From a bacterium (GTDB lineage Bacteria > Pseudomonadota > Gammaproteobacteria > Burkholderiales > Thiobacillaceae), in the NCBI GenBank assembly GCA_009772925.1, contig WOUQ01000020.1:1-64000 (forward strand): 64,000 nt of DNA. The letters are read 5' to 3'. The translations under genes were made by a program, and so were the position numbers. The notes below the pieces were generated by a model. It saw only the letters and a program-made list of their open reading frames with translations. It was not told where the DNA came from and did no database searches. Below, one piece after another: positions 9,764 through 18,196 of this stretch (position 1 is the first letter of the stretch; each line of letters opens with the position of its first letter).

Positions 9764-11446
9764 ATGGCCCACTTTCCCGACCCTCCCCAACTCGGCGAAT
9801 GGCTGGCGAGCCAGGGCCTCATCAGTCACGACCAGTTGCGCATCGCCCTGCTGGAGCAGGCCAGCAGCGGCCTGCCCCTGGGCCGGCAACTCATCGACCT
9901 GGGCTTCATCCATGACGCCGTGCTGCGCGACGTGCTCGCCCGCAACGCCGGCGAGGCGAGCATCGATCTCGCTCAGGTGGTGGCCGACCCGGAAGCCATC
10001 GCCCTGACCCCGGAACACCTGGCCCGCCGCCACCACATCCTGCCGCTGGCGGTGGACGCGGAGGCCCGCATCCTCACCGTCGCCGTGCCCGACCTCTACA
10101 ACCTGGTCGCCCTCGACCAGTTGCGCGCCACCCTCGAGGGACACTACGACATCCAGCCGGTGCTGGCGGCGGAAGCGCAGATCCTGGAATGCCTGGATCG
10201 CTTCTACGGATTCGACCTGTCGGTGGACGGCATCCTCCAGGAAATCGAGACCGGCGAGGTGGACTGGGGCAGCCTGCAGACCGGCGCCGAGTACACCCAG
10301 CCGGTGGTGCGCCTGGTCAATGCCCTGCTCGCCGAGGCGGTCAAGCGTGGCGCCTCCGACGTGCACTTCGAGCCGGAGGCGGCCTTCCTGCGCGTGCGCT
10401 ACCGCATCGACGGCGTGCTGGAACCGATGCGCAGCCTGCACCGCAAATACTGGCCGGCCATCTCGGTGCGCCTGAAGGTCATCTCCAACCTCAACATCGC
10501 CGAATCGCGGGCGCCCCAGGACGGCCGCCTGTCGCTCACCCTGTATGGCCGCAGCATCGACTTCCGCGTCTCCAGCCTGCCCACCCTGCACGGCGAAAAC
10601 ATCGTGCTGCGCGTGCTCGACCGCGAAAAATCCATCATCCCGCTGGAGCGCATGGGCCTGCCCGAATCCACCCTGCGGCGCCTGCGGCGCGCGATCTCCC
10701 GACCCGAAGGCATGATCATCGTCACCGGCCCCACCGGCTCCGGCAAGACCACCACGCTGTACTCCCTGCTGGCGCACCTGAACCGGGAAGAGGTCAACAT
10801 CATGACCCTGGAGGATCCGGTCGAATATCCGCATCCCCTCATCCGCCAGACCTCGGTCACCGAACTGGCGAAGGTGGATTTCGCCGGCGGCGTGCGCGCC
10901 ATCCTGCGCCAGGATCCGGACATCGTCCTGATCGGCGAAATCCGCGACGCCGAGGCGGCGGAGATGGCCTTCCGCGCCGCCATGACCGGGCATCTGGTGT
11001 TCACCACCCTGCATACCCACTCCGCCCTCGGCGTGTTCCCGCGCCTCACCGACATGGGCATCCGCCCCGCCCTGCTGGCCGGCAATGTGCTGGCGGTGAT
11101 TGCCCAGCGCCTGGTGCGCCGCCTGTGCCCGGCGTGCAAGGAAGAGCACGCGCCGGACGAGGCCGCACGCGCCTTGCTGGGTTCCGACGCCCCCATCCAT
11201 AGCGCTCGCGGTTGCGTGCACTGCGCCTACAAGGGATACCGCGGGCGCCTGCCCCTGATGGAACTGCTGCTCATGGACGAGGAACTGGACGAGGCCGTCC
11301 TGCGCGGCGCCACCCCGCGCGAGCTGGCCGCGCTGGCCGAGCAGCGGGGCTGGAGGCGCCTGGTCGAGGACGGTCTCGAACGCGTGCGCGCCGGGGAAAC
11401 CTCGCTCGACGAACTCGGCCGGGTCGTCGACCTGGCCCGGCGCTAA
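9764..11446 (+). CDS. GspE/PilB-family assembly ATPase
   Basis: This 560-residue ATPase would power pseudopilus or pilus assembly at the inner membrane. An N-terminal GspE_N-type domain (about 1-145) precedes the core. Walker A GPTGSGKT is near residues 322-329, an Asp box LEDPVEY follows near 350, and the Walker B region lies around DPDIVLIGEIRD. Two CxxC pairs (about C455/C458 and C484/C487) form the zinc-binding tetracysteine subdomain of GspE/PilB. The ATG at 9764 lies 36 nt after the response regulator. Cognate gspF, PilM/N-like and PilO-like genes follow, but no secretin gene is in the window. Confidence 0.93.
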   Translation: MAHFPDPPQLGEWLASQGLISHDQLRIALLEQASSGLPLGRQLIDLGFIHDAVLRDVLARNAGEASIDLAQVVADPEAIALTPEHLARRHHILPLAVDAEARILTVAVPDLYNLVALDQLRATLEGHYDIQPVLAAEAQILECLDRFYGFDLSVDGILQEIETGEVDWGSLQTGAEYTQPVVRLVNALLAEAVKRGASDVHFEPEAAFLRVRYRIDGVLEPMRSLHRKYWPAISVRLKVISNLNIAESRAPQDGRLSLTLYGRSIDFRVSSLPTLHGENIVLRVLDREKSIIPLERMGLPESTLRRLRRAISRPEGMIIVTGPTGSGKTTTLYSLLAHLNREEVNIMTLEDPVEYPHPLIRQTSVTELAKVDFAGGVRAILRQDPDIVLIGEIRDAEAAEMAFRAAMTGHLVFTTLHTHSALGVFPRLTDMGIRPALLAGNVLAVIAQRLVRRLCPACKEEHAPDEAARALLGSDAPIHSARGCVHCAYKGYRGRLPLMELLLMDEELDEAVLRGATPRELAALAEQRGWRRLVEDGLERVRAGETSLDELGRVVDLARR

Positions 11447-11505
11447 CCGTTCATGGCCAATCTGCCGCCCCCGTCCATGAAAGCGCCTGCTGGCCATGAA
11501 CGGTT
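11445..11505. repeat. Perfect 15-bp inverted repeat spanning the gspE stop
   Basis: AACCGTTCATGGCCA (11445-11459) is exactly the reverse complement of 11491-11505, with a 31-nt loop. The left arm includes the last two bases of the gspE TAA stop. No T-run follows. Confidence 0.85.
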
Positions 11506-11506
11506 T

Positions 11507-11543
11507 CCCTCACCCCCCTGCCCCTCTCCCGGAGGGAGAGGGG
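11507..11543 (+). repeat. REP-like hairpin, CCCTCTCCC family, copy 1
   Basis: CCCTCACCC-type sequence is followed by a 10-bp stem, CCCCTCTCCC (11521-11530) and GGGAGAGGGG (11534-11543), with loop GGA. Related copies are at 19444-19479 and 60904-60938. It lies in the gspE-gspF gap. Confidence 0.8.
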
Positions 11544-11552
11544 CGCTTCGAG

Positions 11553-11569
11553 AAGTCGCTATGCGACTT
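11553..11569. repeat. Short palindrome before gspF
   Basis: AAGTCGC-TAT-GCGACTT forms a 7-bp stem with a 3-nt loop, 9 nt before the gspF start. It could occlude or expose the gspF start region; no clear Shine-Dalgarno is seen there. Confidence 0.55.
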
Positions 11570-11577
11570 TCACGTTA

Positions 11578-12780
11578 ATGCCGCGCTTTCGCTACCTCGC
11601 CGCCGACAGTCGCGGGCAGCGCGTGCGCGGCGACCTGTCGGCGCTCAACGACGTCGATCTCGACCTGCGCCTGCGCCGCGGCGGCCTTACCCTGATCCGC
11701 GCGCGTCCCGCCACCGGCGGTGTGCTGTGGCGGCCGCGGCATGCCAGCCGCCGCGACCTCATCAGCTTCTGCTTCCACATGCAGCAGATCGCCCGCGCCA
11801 ACGCGCCCCTGCTGGAAGGACTCAAGGACCTCATCGACAGCACGGAGAACTCGCGCTTCCGCGATCTGCTCACCCTGGTGGCGGATGACCTGGAAGGCGG
11901 CAAGCTGCTCTCCGAGGCGCTGGCGGCGCATCCCCACGTGTTCGACCACGTCTTCGTCGCCCTGGTGCGCGCGGCGGAAAAAAGCGACCGCATGGAAGCC
12001 CTGTTCGCCCGCCTGGAAAGCCGCCTCAAGCAGCAGGAAGAACTGCATGCCGAGTTCACCCGCCTGCTCATCTACCCCAGCCTGGCGGCGGTGGCGGTGC
12101 TGGCGGCGGCGGGCGTGTTGCTGTTCTACCTGACCCCGAAGCTGGCCATGCTGGTGCACAGCCTGCATCTGCCGATGCCCGCCACCACCCGCGCCCTGGT
12201 CGGCGCATCCGAACTGGCGCGCGACCATCTGCCCTGGCTGTTGTCCCTGCTGCTTCTCGCCGGCGCCGGCCTGGCCTTCGCCCTGCGCCGCTCCGCCGCC
12301 CTGGCCGAACGCCTGGACGGCGTTCTACTGGTTCTGCCGGCGGTGGGGACCGCCCTCAGGAAACACATCCTGGCGCGGGTCACCGGCCTGCTCGCGCTGC
12401 TCCTGCAATCCGGCGTCGGCCTGCTCGACGCCCTGCGCGCCTGCGCCGAAAGCGCCGACAACCGCGTCATCCAGCGCAAGCTGCGCGCCGCCGGCCAACT
12501 CATCTCGGCGGGAGGCGGAGTGAGCGACAGCCTGGGACGGCAGGGACTGTTCCCCCCCCTGGTCCTGCGCATGGTGCATAGCGGAGAGAGCAACGGCGCC
12601 CTGGCCGAGGCCCTGGAGAACGTGGCCTGGTTCTTCGAGCGCGACTCGCGCGAAACCCTGACGCGCGCGCTGAAGCTGCTGGAACCCGCGCTCGCCGCCC
12701 TGCTCGGCCTGCTGCTCGCCCTGCTGCTGCTGGCGGTGTTCCTGCCCGTGTACCAGATCATCGGGGAGTTGCCGCTGTGA
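11578..12780 (+). CDS. GspF/PilC-family inner-membrane platform protein
   Basis: This 400-residue protein would be the membrane platform of the pseudopilus machine. It has the duplicated T2SSF domain, about residues 60-185 and 265-390. Transmembrane segments lie near 160-180 (AVAVLAAAGVLLFYL), about 215-235, and at the C-terminus (ALLGLLLALLLLAVFLPVY). It follows gspE after a 131-nt gap full of inverted repeats, and its stop overlaps the next gene by 4 nt. An 8-C homopolymer lies at 12552-12559 inside the gene. The N-terminal cytoplasmic region is short for GspF. Confidence 0.9.
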   Translation: MPRFRYLAADSRGQRVRGDLSALNDVDLDLRLRRGGLTLIRARPATGGVLWRPRHASRRDLISFCFHMQQIARANAPLLEGLKDLIDSTENSRFRDLLTLVADDLEGGKLLSEALAAHPHVFDHVFVALVRAAEKSDRMEALFARLESRLKQQEELHAEFTRLLIYPSLAAVAVLAAAGVLLFYLTPKLAMLVHSLHLPMPATTRALVGASELARDHLPWLLSLLLLAGAGLAFALRRSAALAERLDGVLLVLPAVGTALRKHILARVTGLLALLLQSGVGLLDALRACAESADNRVIQRKLRAAGQLISAGGGVSDSLGRQGLFPPLVLRMVHSGESNGALAEALENVAWFFERDSRETLTRALKLLEPALAALLGLLLALLLLAVFLPVYQIIGELPL

Positions 12781-14276
12781 GGCTCTTCTCCATCCGCCTG
12801 GCTTCGCGTCTGCTGCTCTATGTCTCCGCGGCCGGCGCCAGCTGTGCCGTGTACCGGCGCGGCCGCCTCGCCGAGGTGCGCGCCCTGCCGCCGGGCGAGG
12901 AAGGCTGGCAGATGTTCAACGACCTGCTGCTGCGGCATGCGAACGTGCCGGTGGCCGTGGCCGTGGACACCGTCGACGAACTCTACCGCCCGGATCCCCT
13001 GCCGCATGCGCGCGGCCGCGACCGGCGCGAGATGACCGAGCGCCGCCTGCGCCAGATCATGCACCACTCACCCTACCGCGCCGCCCTGCGCCAGGAACCG
13101 ATGCGGGACAACAGCCGGCGCGATCACTACCTGATGATGGGCCTCACCAATCCCGCCATGCTCGCCCCCTGGCTGGACATCCTGCACGTGCGCGGCACCT
13201 GGCTGGCCGGCATCTGGCTGGTGCCCGCCCTCGCTCCCGCCCTGGCCCGCCGCCTGGGTCTGGGCAGCGCGCGCCTGCTGCTGGTTTCGGAACAGACCGG
13301 CGGCCTACGCCTGAGCTATCTGGAACACGGCGAGCTGCGTTTCTCCCGGCTGGCGCCGGTGGACAGCCGGCAGCATGAAAACCCGCTGGAGAGCTACGCC
13401 GAGGAAATCGAGCGCACCCGCCAGGCCCTGGTGGGCCAGCGCCTGCTGGCGCGCGCGGAGCGCCTGCGCACCCTGCTGCTCGACCCCCTCGACACCCTCT
13501 CCGCCCTGCACGGCCTGCTGCCCGAATCCTCGGGTTTCCAGTGCGAAAGCATCGCCCGCGCGCGATTGCTCGATACCCTGAACCTGCCGCCTTCCCTGCT
13601 GGCGGAGTCCAGCGACGCCCTGTATCTGCGCCTGCTGCCGGACGCGCCCGCCGGCGCCAACCTGATGACGCCGGAACAGGGCAAGCTGGCGCGCGCTCGC
13701 GGGCTCGGCCATTTTTTCCGCCGGGCCGCCCTGGCCAGCGCCGGAATCGCCGCGCTGAGCAGCGCCGGCCTGCTGCTGGACGCCTGGCGCCTGCACGGGC
13801 AAAGCGAACATATGCTGCGCTCGGCCGACGCACTGCGCGAACGGGAGAGCGCTCTGTTGCGGGAGGCCGGCGGCAGCGACGCGGTGCATCGCCGTCTGCG
13901 CGCCCTGGATGCCTGGCAAACCGTCAGCACCCTCGACCTGGCGCCGGGCCCCCTGCTGGAGGTGGCCATGACCGCCGTCGCCGCCACCGGCGACATCCGC
14001 CCGAGGCGGCTGGATTGGACCTCCCCGCGCGCGCGCGACGGCGCCCCGGCCGTGCTCGTTCTGGAGGGGGAAGTCAGCCCCTTCGACGGCGACTTCCGCC
14101 GCGCCCACGCGCGCGTCGAGGCGCTGCGCGACCGCCTGCGCGCGACCTTGCCCGCCGGGCACAGCGTCGAAGTCGCGCTCTGGCCCCTGGACGCCGCGCC
14201 GGAGCACGGCCTCGAAGGTGAATTCGGCCAAGGCCGCCTGAACGCCCATTTCCGCATCGAGGTGGCCTTGCGATGA
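12777..14276 (+). CDS. PilM/PilN (GspL)-like assembly protein
   Basis: This 499-residue protein has an actin-like PilM/GspL-type N-terminal part (about 1-280), one membrane segment near 312-332 (ALASAGIAALSSAGLLLDAW), and a PilN-like C-terminal part. It appears to combine PilM and PilN functions, like GspL, to link the ATPase to the periplasmic assembly proteins. GTG start at 12777 overlaps the gspF stop as GTGA, and it overlaps the next gene by 4 nt. Similarity is at fold and context level, so the exact family is uncertain. Confidence 0.7.
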   Translation: MRLFSIRLASRLLLYVSAAGASCAVYRRGRLAEVRALPPGEEGWQMFNDLLLRHANVPVAVAVDTVDELYRPDPLPHARGRDRREMTERRLRQIMHHSPYRAALRQEPMRDNSRRDHYLMMGLTNPAMLAPWLDILHVRGTWLAGIWLVPALAPALARRLGLGSARLLLVSEQTGGLRLSYLEHGELRFSRLAPVDSRQHENPLESYAEEIERTRQALVGQRLLARAERLRTLLLDPLDTLSALHGLLPESSGFQCESIARARLLDTLNLPPSLLAESSDALYLRLLPDAPAGANLMTPEQGKLARARGLGHFFRRAALASAGIAALSSAGLLLDAWRLHGQSEHMLRSADALRERESALLREAGGSDAVHRRLRALDAWQTVSTLDLAPGPLLEVAMTAVAATGDIRPRRLDWTSPRARDGAPAVLVLEGEVSPFDGDFRRAHARVEALRDRLRATLPAGHSVEVALWPLDAAPEHGLEGEFGQGRLNAHFRIEVALR

Positions 14277-14836
14277 AGCCGCCCGCTGATTTCTCCCCGC
14301 GCCGACCCGCTCTCGCCCTGCTCGCCGCCGTTGTCCTCGGTGGTGGCGTGGTGTACTGGGCGCTGGGCGTGCACGGCGAGCGCGCCGCCGAAGCCGCGGC
14401 CGCGCAGCAGATCTTGAACGCCGCCACGGAAGCCGCCCGTCTGGCCCCCGACAAGCTGGCGCGCGACCGCGCACAAACCGCCCTGCACCAGCGCATCCTC
14501 GACATCGGCTTCGTCGGCGAGGAAGACCGCGCCGCCTGGGTGACCGCCCTCGCCGTGGCGCGCGCCAACCTCAACCTCGACAGCCTGTCCTGGCGCCTGG
14601 CGCCGCGGGCCGAAAGCCCGCTCATGCCCGGCCTGCGGGTTAGCGTGCTGGAACTGTCCGCGGGCAATCTCGACCGGGCCGGGCTGGAGGCCCTGCTGGC
14701 CCGTATGCGCGCCGAGGAGGCAGGCTTTTTCACCGTCGAACGCTGCGCCCTGCAGTTTCCGGCGGATGCTCCCAGCGGCCAGGCCGAATGCCGACTGCTG
14801 TGGTGGACCTGGCCTGAGACGGGCGATGCGCGCTGA
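14273..14836 (+). CDS. PilO/GspM-like inner-membrane protein
   Basis: This 187-residue bitopic protein has a short cytoplasmic start, one membrane helix about residues 13-31 (ALALLAAVVLGGGVVYWAL), a coiled-coil-prone stretch to about 75, and a small alpha/beta periplasmic domain. This is the layout of PilO and GspM. Its start overlaps the PilM/N-like gene (ATGA) and its stop overlaps the pseudopilin start, so the genes are translationally coupled. Confidence 0.65.
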   Translation: MKPPADFSPRRPALALLAAVVLGGGVVYWALGVHGERAAEAAAAQQILNAATEAARLAPDKLARDRAQTALHQRILDIGFVGEEDRAAWVTALAVARANLNLDSLSWRLAPRAESPLMPGLRVSVLELSAGNLDRAGLEALLARMRAEEAGFFTVERCALQFPADAPSGQAECRLLWWTWPETGDAR

Positions 14837-15569
14837 AACCGCGGTGCCGCGCCCGGCCCGCACAGGCGGCTTCACCCTGGTCGAACTGGCCATCGTCCTG
14901 TTCATCGTCACCCTGCTGCTGGGCGGCATGCTCATGCCTCTGGGCCGGCAGATCGCCGAACGCCAGACCGCCGACACCCGGCGCGCCCTGGAGCATGCGC
15001 GCACCGCCCTGGTCGGCTACGCCCTGGCCCGCCGCGCCGCCGATTCGCCGGGACATCTGCCCTGCCCCGACCTGCGTGCGCCGGGACCGGCCGGCCGCAG
15101 CCATGACGGCATCGAGGACCGGCTGGCGGACGGACGTTGCGCCGCCAGCTCCGGCAACCTGCCCTGGCGCACCCTGGGTCTGGCCGAGGGCGACGCCTGG
15201 GGCAATCGCCTCGGCTACGCCGTCACGCGAACCTGGAGTCGGCCCGGCGCGCACGCCGGCGGCGGCGAGGAAACCCTGGAGATCTGCCGCGACGCCGCCT
15301 GCGCCGAGGCGCTGCCCGCCGCCGCCGTGCTCATCTCCCATGGTGGCAACGGTTTCGGCGCCGGCAACGCTCGCGGCGGCGTCAACCTGGCGCCGACCGG
15401 CCGCGAGGAACTCGCCAACGCCCACGGCGGCGAGCGCTACTACATGCTGGCGCCGCGCGAGTCCGGGCACGCGCAAGGCGAATTCGACGACCTGCTGCTG
15501 CCGCTGTCCGCCGACTGGCTGCGTGGCCGTCTGTGCGACCCCGCCGCCCTCTGCGCGGCCGTGCGCTGA
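14826..15569 (+). CDS. Pseudopilin (prepilin-type N-terminus)
   Basis: This 247-residue protein has the class III prepilin signal: a 14-residue leader, cleavage in G|FTLVEL, then a hydrophobic helix (AIVLFIVTLLLGGMLMPLG). The exported part has the motifs GHLPCPD, GNLPWRTLGL and DAWGNRLGY, a family often found in betaproteobacterial pilin-like genes, and several cysteines. ATG at 14826 overlaps the upstream gene by 11 nt. It is the only pseudopilin in the cluster and the natural substrate of the preceding ATPase and platform proteins. Confidence 0.82.
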   Translation: MRAETAVPRPARTGGFTLVELAIVLFIVTLLLGGMLMPLGRQIAERQTADTRRALEHARTALVGYALARRAADSPGHLPCPDLRAPGPAGRSHDGIEDRLADGRCAASSGNLPWRTLGLAEGDAWGNRLGYAVTRTWSRPGAHAGGGEETLEICRDAACAEALPAAAVLISHGGNGFGAGNARGGVNLAPTGREELANAHGGERYYMLAPRESGHAQGEFDDLLLPLSADWLRGRLCDPAALCAAVR

Positions 15570-16235
15570 TCAGTCGGGAGGCGCCTCGCAGACGCTCGGG
15601 GTGAAGCCCCGCGGCCAGCCCTGCCCCAGGCTCGCGGCTGGCGTACTGCCCGCCTTCTCCTCCCACAGCAGACGCACCGGCCCGGCTTCCGGCCGCGGTC
15701 CGTAGCGCAGCCCGCGCAATCCTTTCGCCTCCAGCGCGGCGGCGTGCGCGCGAGCCCTGTCCAGGCTGGGGAAGACCCCCAGGGACACGGCGTTGGCCAG
15801 GCGGCCGCCGCGCACCGCAGCGAAATCGCGGATGCCCTTGGCGCTCACCTCCTCCAGGGCCACGCGCAAGGCCTCGGCATCGGGCAGGGGCGGCAGATAG
15901 ACCCACCAGCCCAAGGGCTTGTCGATAAGGAATTCCCGCTCCACCGCCACGCCGCGGCTGTCCAGATGCGCCTGCACCGCCGCCAGGCCGTCGGCGTCGA
16001 GACGCGACCAGAGCAGACAGGCGCGCCGCGCCGCCGCCTCCACCTGCGCGACCGCGGCCACCTCCGGGGAAGTGCGGGTCTCCTGCGCGGACTGCGGCGA
16101 CTCCAGCAGGCGGATCTTGTCCGCATTGAACTCCGGCGTCGGCCCCGGCTTCGACAACCACACGCCCATGCCCAGCCCCGCCAGCAGAACGCCGCCGTTC
16201 AACAGCAGCAGAAGACCAATCCAGCGACTTTTCAT
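15570..16235 (-). CDS. SPOR-domain membrane protein
   Basis: This 221-residue protein has one N-terminal membrane helix (about residues 5-25, IGLLLLLNGGVLLAGLGMGV) and a C-terminal SPOR-like repeat (about 125-205, including WWVYLPPL and NAVSLGVFPSLDRA). SPOR domains bind denuded peptidoglycan at division sites. The ATG at 16235 is preferred because GAGGTGCC lies just upstream; earlier codons run through a REP-like palindrome. It is the last gene of birA-coaX-SPOR, a common betaproteobacterial order. Confidence 0.8.
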   Translation of the reverse strand: MKSRWIGLLLLLNGGVLLAGLGMGVWLSKPGPTPEFNADKIRLLESPQSAQETRTSPEVAAVAQVEAAARRACLLWSRLDADGLAAVQAHLDSRGVAVEREFLIDKPLGWWVYLPPLPDAEALRVALEEVSAKGIRDFAAVRGGRLANAVSLGVFPSLDRARAHAAALEAKGLRGLRYGPRPEAGPVRLLWEEKAGSTPAASLGQGWPRGFTPSVCEAPPD

Positions 16236-16271
16236 TGGCACCTCAATAAGCCTGGAAACCTCAGCACTCTT

Positions 16272-16313
16272 TCGCGGGCATACCCTGAAGGGCACAAGAG
16301 CCCGCTCCTACGG
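16272..16313. repeat. REP-like palindrome upstream of the SPOR gene
   Basis: TCGCGGGCA and GAGCCCGCTCCTACGG are the arms of the widespread REP type (core GTAGGAGCGGGC...CCGCGA). A short extra segment, TACCCTGAAGGGCACAA, separates the arms. Copies of the same class lie at 17117-17174. Confidence 0.65.
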
Positions 16314-16344
16314 AACCTGCAACTGCCGGTAACAGGATAAGCCG

Positions 16345-17088
16345 TCACGCCGGCGCGTCCCCTGAAGGGCATGAAGGCCGATGTGCGATACATGCCAATC
16401 CCTGCAAAACCAGATCCTCGACTTCCTGCACGGGCCCTTCCAGCAGTGGCCGCAGCCCACCCCGCGCGCCACCGGTAAGCAGCACCACGGGGTCGCCGCC
16501 GGCTTCCGCCAGGCGCGCGCGCATGCCGTGCACCACCCCAGCCAGGGCCAGGGCGATGCCGGTGGCCACCGCGCCACCAGTATCCAGGGGGAAGCGGGTG
16601 ACCTCGCCCGTCACCGCAGCCACCCGCGCGGTACCGCGCAGCAAAGCGCCGCGCATGAGATCGGGGCCGGGAACGATGCAGCCCCCGAGAAAACGGCCGT
16701 CGCGCGCGAGCATGTCGGCGGTCATCGCGGTGCCCACGCTCACCACCACGCAATCCTGCGCGAAGCGGCGCGCCGCCACCAGGGCGGCATAACGATCCGG
16801 GCCGAGGGATTCCGGCGGCTGGTAGGGGTTGATCACGCCATGCGCCTGCGCGGCGGCGCGCAGCCACTGCACCGCGGCGCCGGACGCGCGCAGCAACGCC
16901 TCCAGACGCGCCCGTGTCGCCTCGTCGGCGACGCAGGCCACCAGGGCCCGCTCGGGACGCAGATCCGTCCAGGTTTTGCGCAGGGCTTCGAGGTCGCTGT
17001 TGGCACAGGCGGCGCCCGGCGTAAGCCGCCCCCCGTCCAGCGTCGCCCACTTGACGCGGCTGTTGCCGGCATCCACCAGCAACATCAT
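16345..17088 (-). CDS. coaX: Type III pantothenate kinase
   Basis: This 247-residue enzyme phosphorylates pantothenate in CoA synthesis. It has the ASKHA fold: phosphate-1 motif LLVDAGNSRVKW at residues 3-14, GPDRYAAL in the middle, SVGTAMTAD (catalytic Asp region) and GGCIVPG. ATG at 17088 follows GGGGAC. It sits between birA and the SPOR gene and is bracketed by REP-like palindromes on both sides. Type III kinases are insensitive to CoA feedback. Confidence 0.95.
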   Translation of the reverse strand: MMLLVDAGNSRVKWATLDGGRLTPGAACANSDLEALRKTWTDLRPERALVACVADEATRARLEALLRASGAAVQWLRAAAQAHGVINPYQPPESLGPDRYAALVAARRFAQDCVVVSVGTAMTADMLARDGRFLGGCIVPGPDLMRGALLRGTARVAAVTGEVTRFPLDTGGAVATGIALALAGVVHGMRARLAEAGGDPVVLLTGGARGGLRPLLEGPVQEVEDLVLQGLACIAHRPSCPSGDAPA

Positions 17089-17116
17089 GCCGATGTCCCC
17101 GGTTGAACACGACCCA

Positions 17117-17174
17117 TCGCGGGCAAGCCCGCTCCTACAAGTGGTTGATTCTGTAGGAGCGGCCTTGGCCGCGA
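17117..17174. repeat. Paired REP palindromes (BIME-like) between birA and coaX
   Basis: TCGCGGGCAAGCCCGCTCCT-ACA (17117-17139) faces an inverted partner, TGTAGGAGCGGCCTTGGCCG-CGA (17152-17174). Each is itself an imperfect hairpin. The pair forms a bipartite element of the kind mobilised by REP-associated transposases; none is in the window. Confidence 0.75.
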
Positions 17175-17224
17175 TAGAACCGAATTCGAATAAATCAGCG
17201 CTTCCCTTGGGGACTGGAATTTTT

Positions 17225-18196
17225 TCACAGCCTCTCCGGACGCAGGCTGACTTCGCCGGCGTGGAAACGGCGCACGCCCGTCTCGGTCTCCAGCAGCAAC
17301 GCACCCTGCTCGTCCACCCCCAGGGCACGGCCGACCACCGCGTGCTCCGGGCCGGCTTGCAGGCACACACGGCGCTGCTGGTGAGCATGGCATGCCTGCC
17401 ATTCCGCGTGAAAGGCGGCGAACCCCTGCCGATCAAAACGATCGAGCCCCTCCAGCAGGGCCGGCACCAGTTCCAGCAACAATTCGTTGCGGTCGATCGG
17501 CCCAATGTGGCGCTGCACATCCGTGACCGGCTGCCCCACCTCGCGGCTCACACGCTCGCCGTCCAGCACGTTGAGGCCGATCCCAATGACCGCCGCGCTG
17601 GGTCCCAGCATGTCGCCGCTGAGTTCGATGAGCACCCCCGCGAGTTTAGCCTCGTCCACCTGGATGTCGTTGGGCCACTTCACCATGGCCCGCGCCAGTC
17701 CGAGCCGGCGCAGCACCCGCACCAGGGTCGCGCCCACCGCCAGGGAAAGACCGGACAACTCGGCCACCGGACGGCCCGAACGCCACAGCAGGGAAAACAG
17801 CAGGCCGCTGCCCAGCGGGGCGTGCCAGGAACGCCCGCGACGCCCGCGCCCCTGGCTCTGCGATTCAGCCACCACCAGGGCGCGATGCGGCGCGCCGGTC
17901 TGCGCCCATTGCAGCAGATGCGCGTTGGTGGAAGGCAGATCGTCGAAACAACGCAACGCCACCCCATGCGCCTGCAGCGCCCCGCCCAGACGCTCCGCAT
18001 CGAGCCAGCTCATCGGTCGCGCCAGCCGGTAGCCGCGCCCGCGCACCGCGTGCACCCGCACCCCGGCTTCCTCGGCCTCGCGCAGGGCGTTGTGCACCGT
18101 CGCGCGGGAACAGCCGAGACGTTCGGCCACCCGCTCGCCGGAGAGAAATTCCTCGTGGGAAAGCTGGCGCAGGACGGAGAGCAGCAGGGAAGACAT
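17225..18196 (-). CDS. birA: Biotin-protein ligase / biotin operon repressor
   Basis: This 323-residue protein biotinylates acetyl-CoA carboxylase. It has an N-terminal winged helix (about 1-65, SGERVAERLGCSRATVHNAL) and a ligase core with the GRGRRGRSW biotinoyl-AMP motif near 116-124 and the KWPND motif near 172. The DNA-binding domain means it could also repress biotin genes, which lie about 40 kb away in this window. ATG at 18196 is the first gene of the birA-coaX-SPOR run. Confidence 0.95.
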   Translation of the reverse strand: MSSLLLSVLRQLSHEEFLSGERVAERLGCSRATVHNALREAEEAGVRVHAVRGRGYRLARPMSWLDAERLGGALQAHGVALRCFDDLPSTNAHLLQWAQTGAPHRALVVAESQSQGRGRRGRSWHAPLGSGLLFSLLWRSGRPVAELSGLSLAVGATLVRVLRRLGLARAMVKWPNDIQVDEAKLAGVLIELSGDMLGPSAAVIGIGLNVLDGERVSREVGQPVTDVQRHIGPIDRNELLLELVPALLEGLDRFDRQGFAAFHAEWQACHAHQQRRVCLQAGPEHAVVGRALGVDEQGALLLETETGVRRFHAGEVSLRPERL

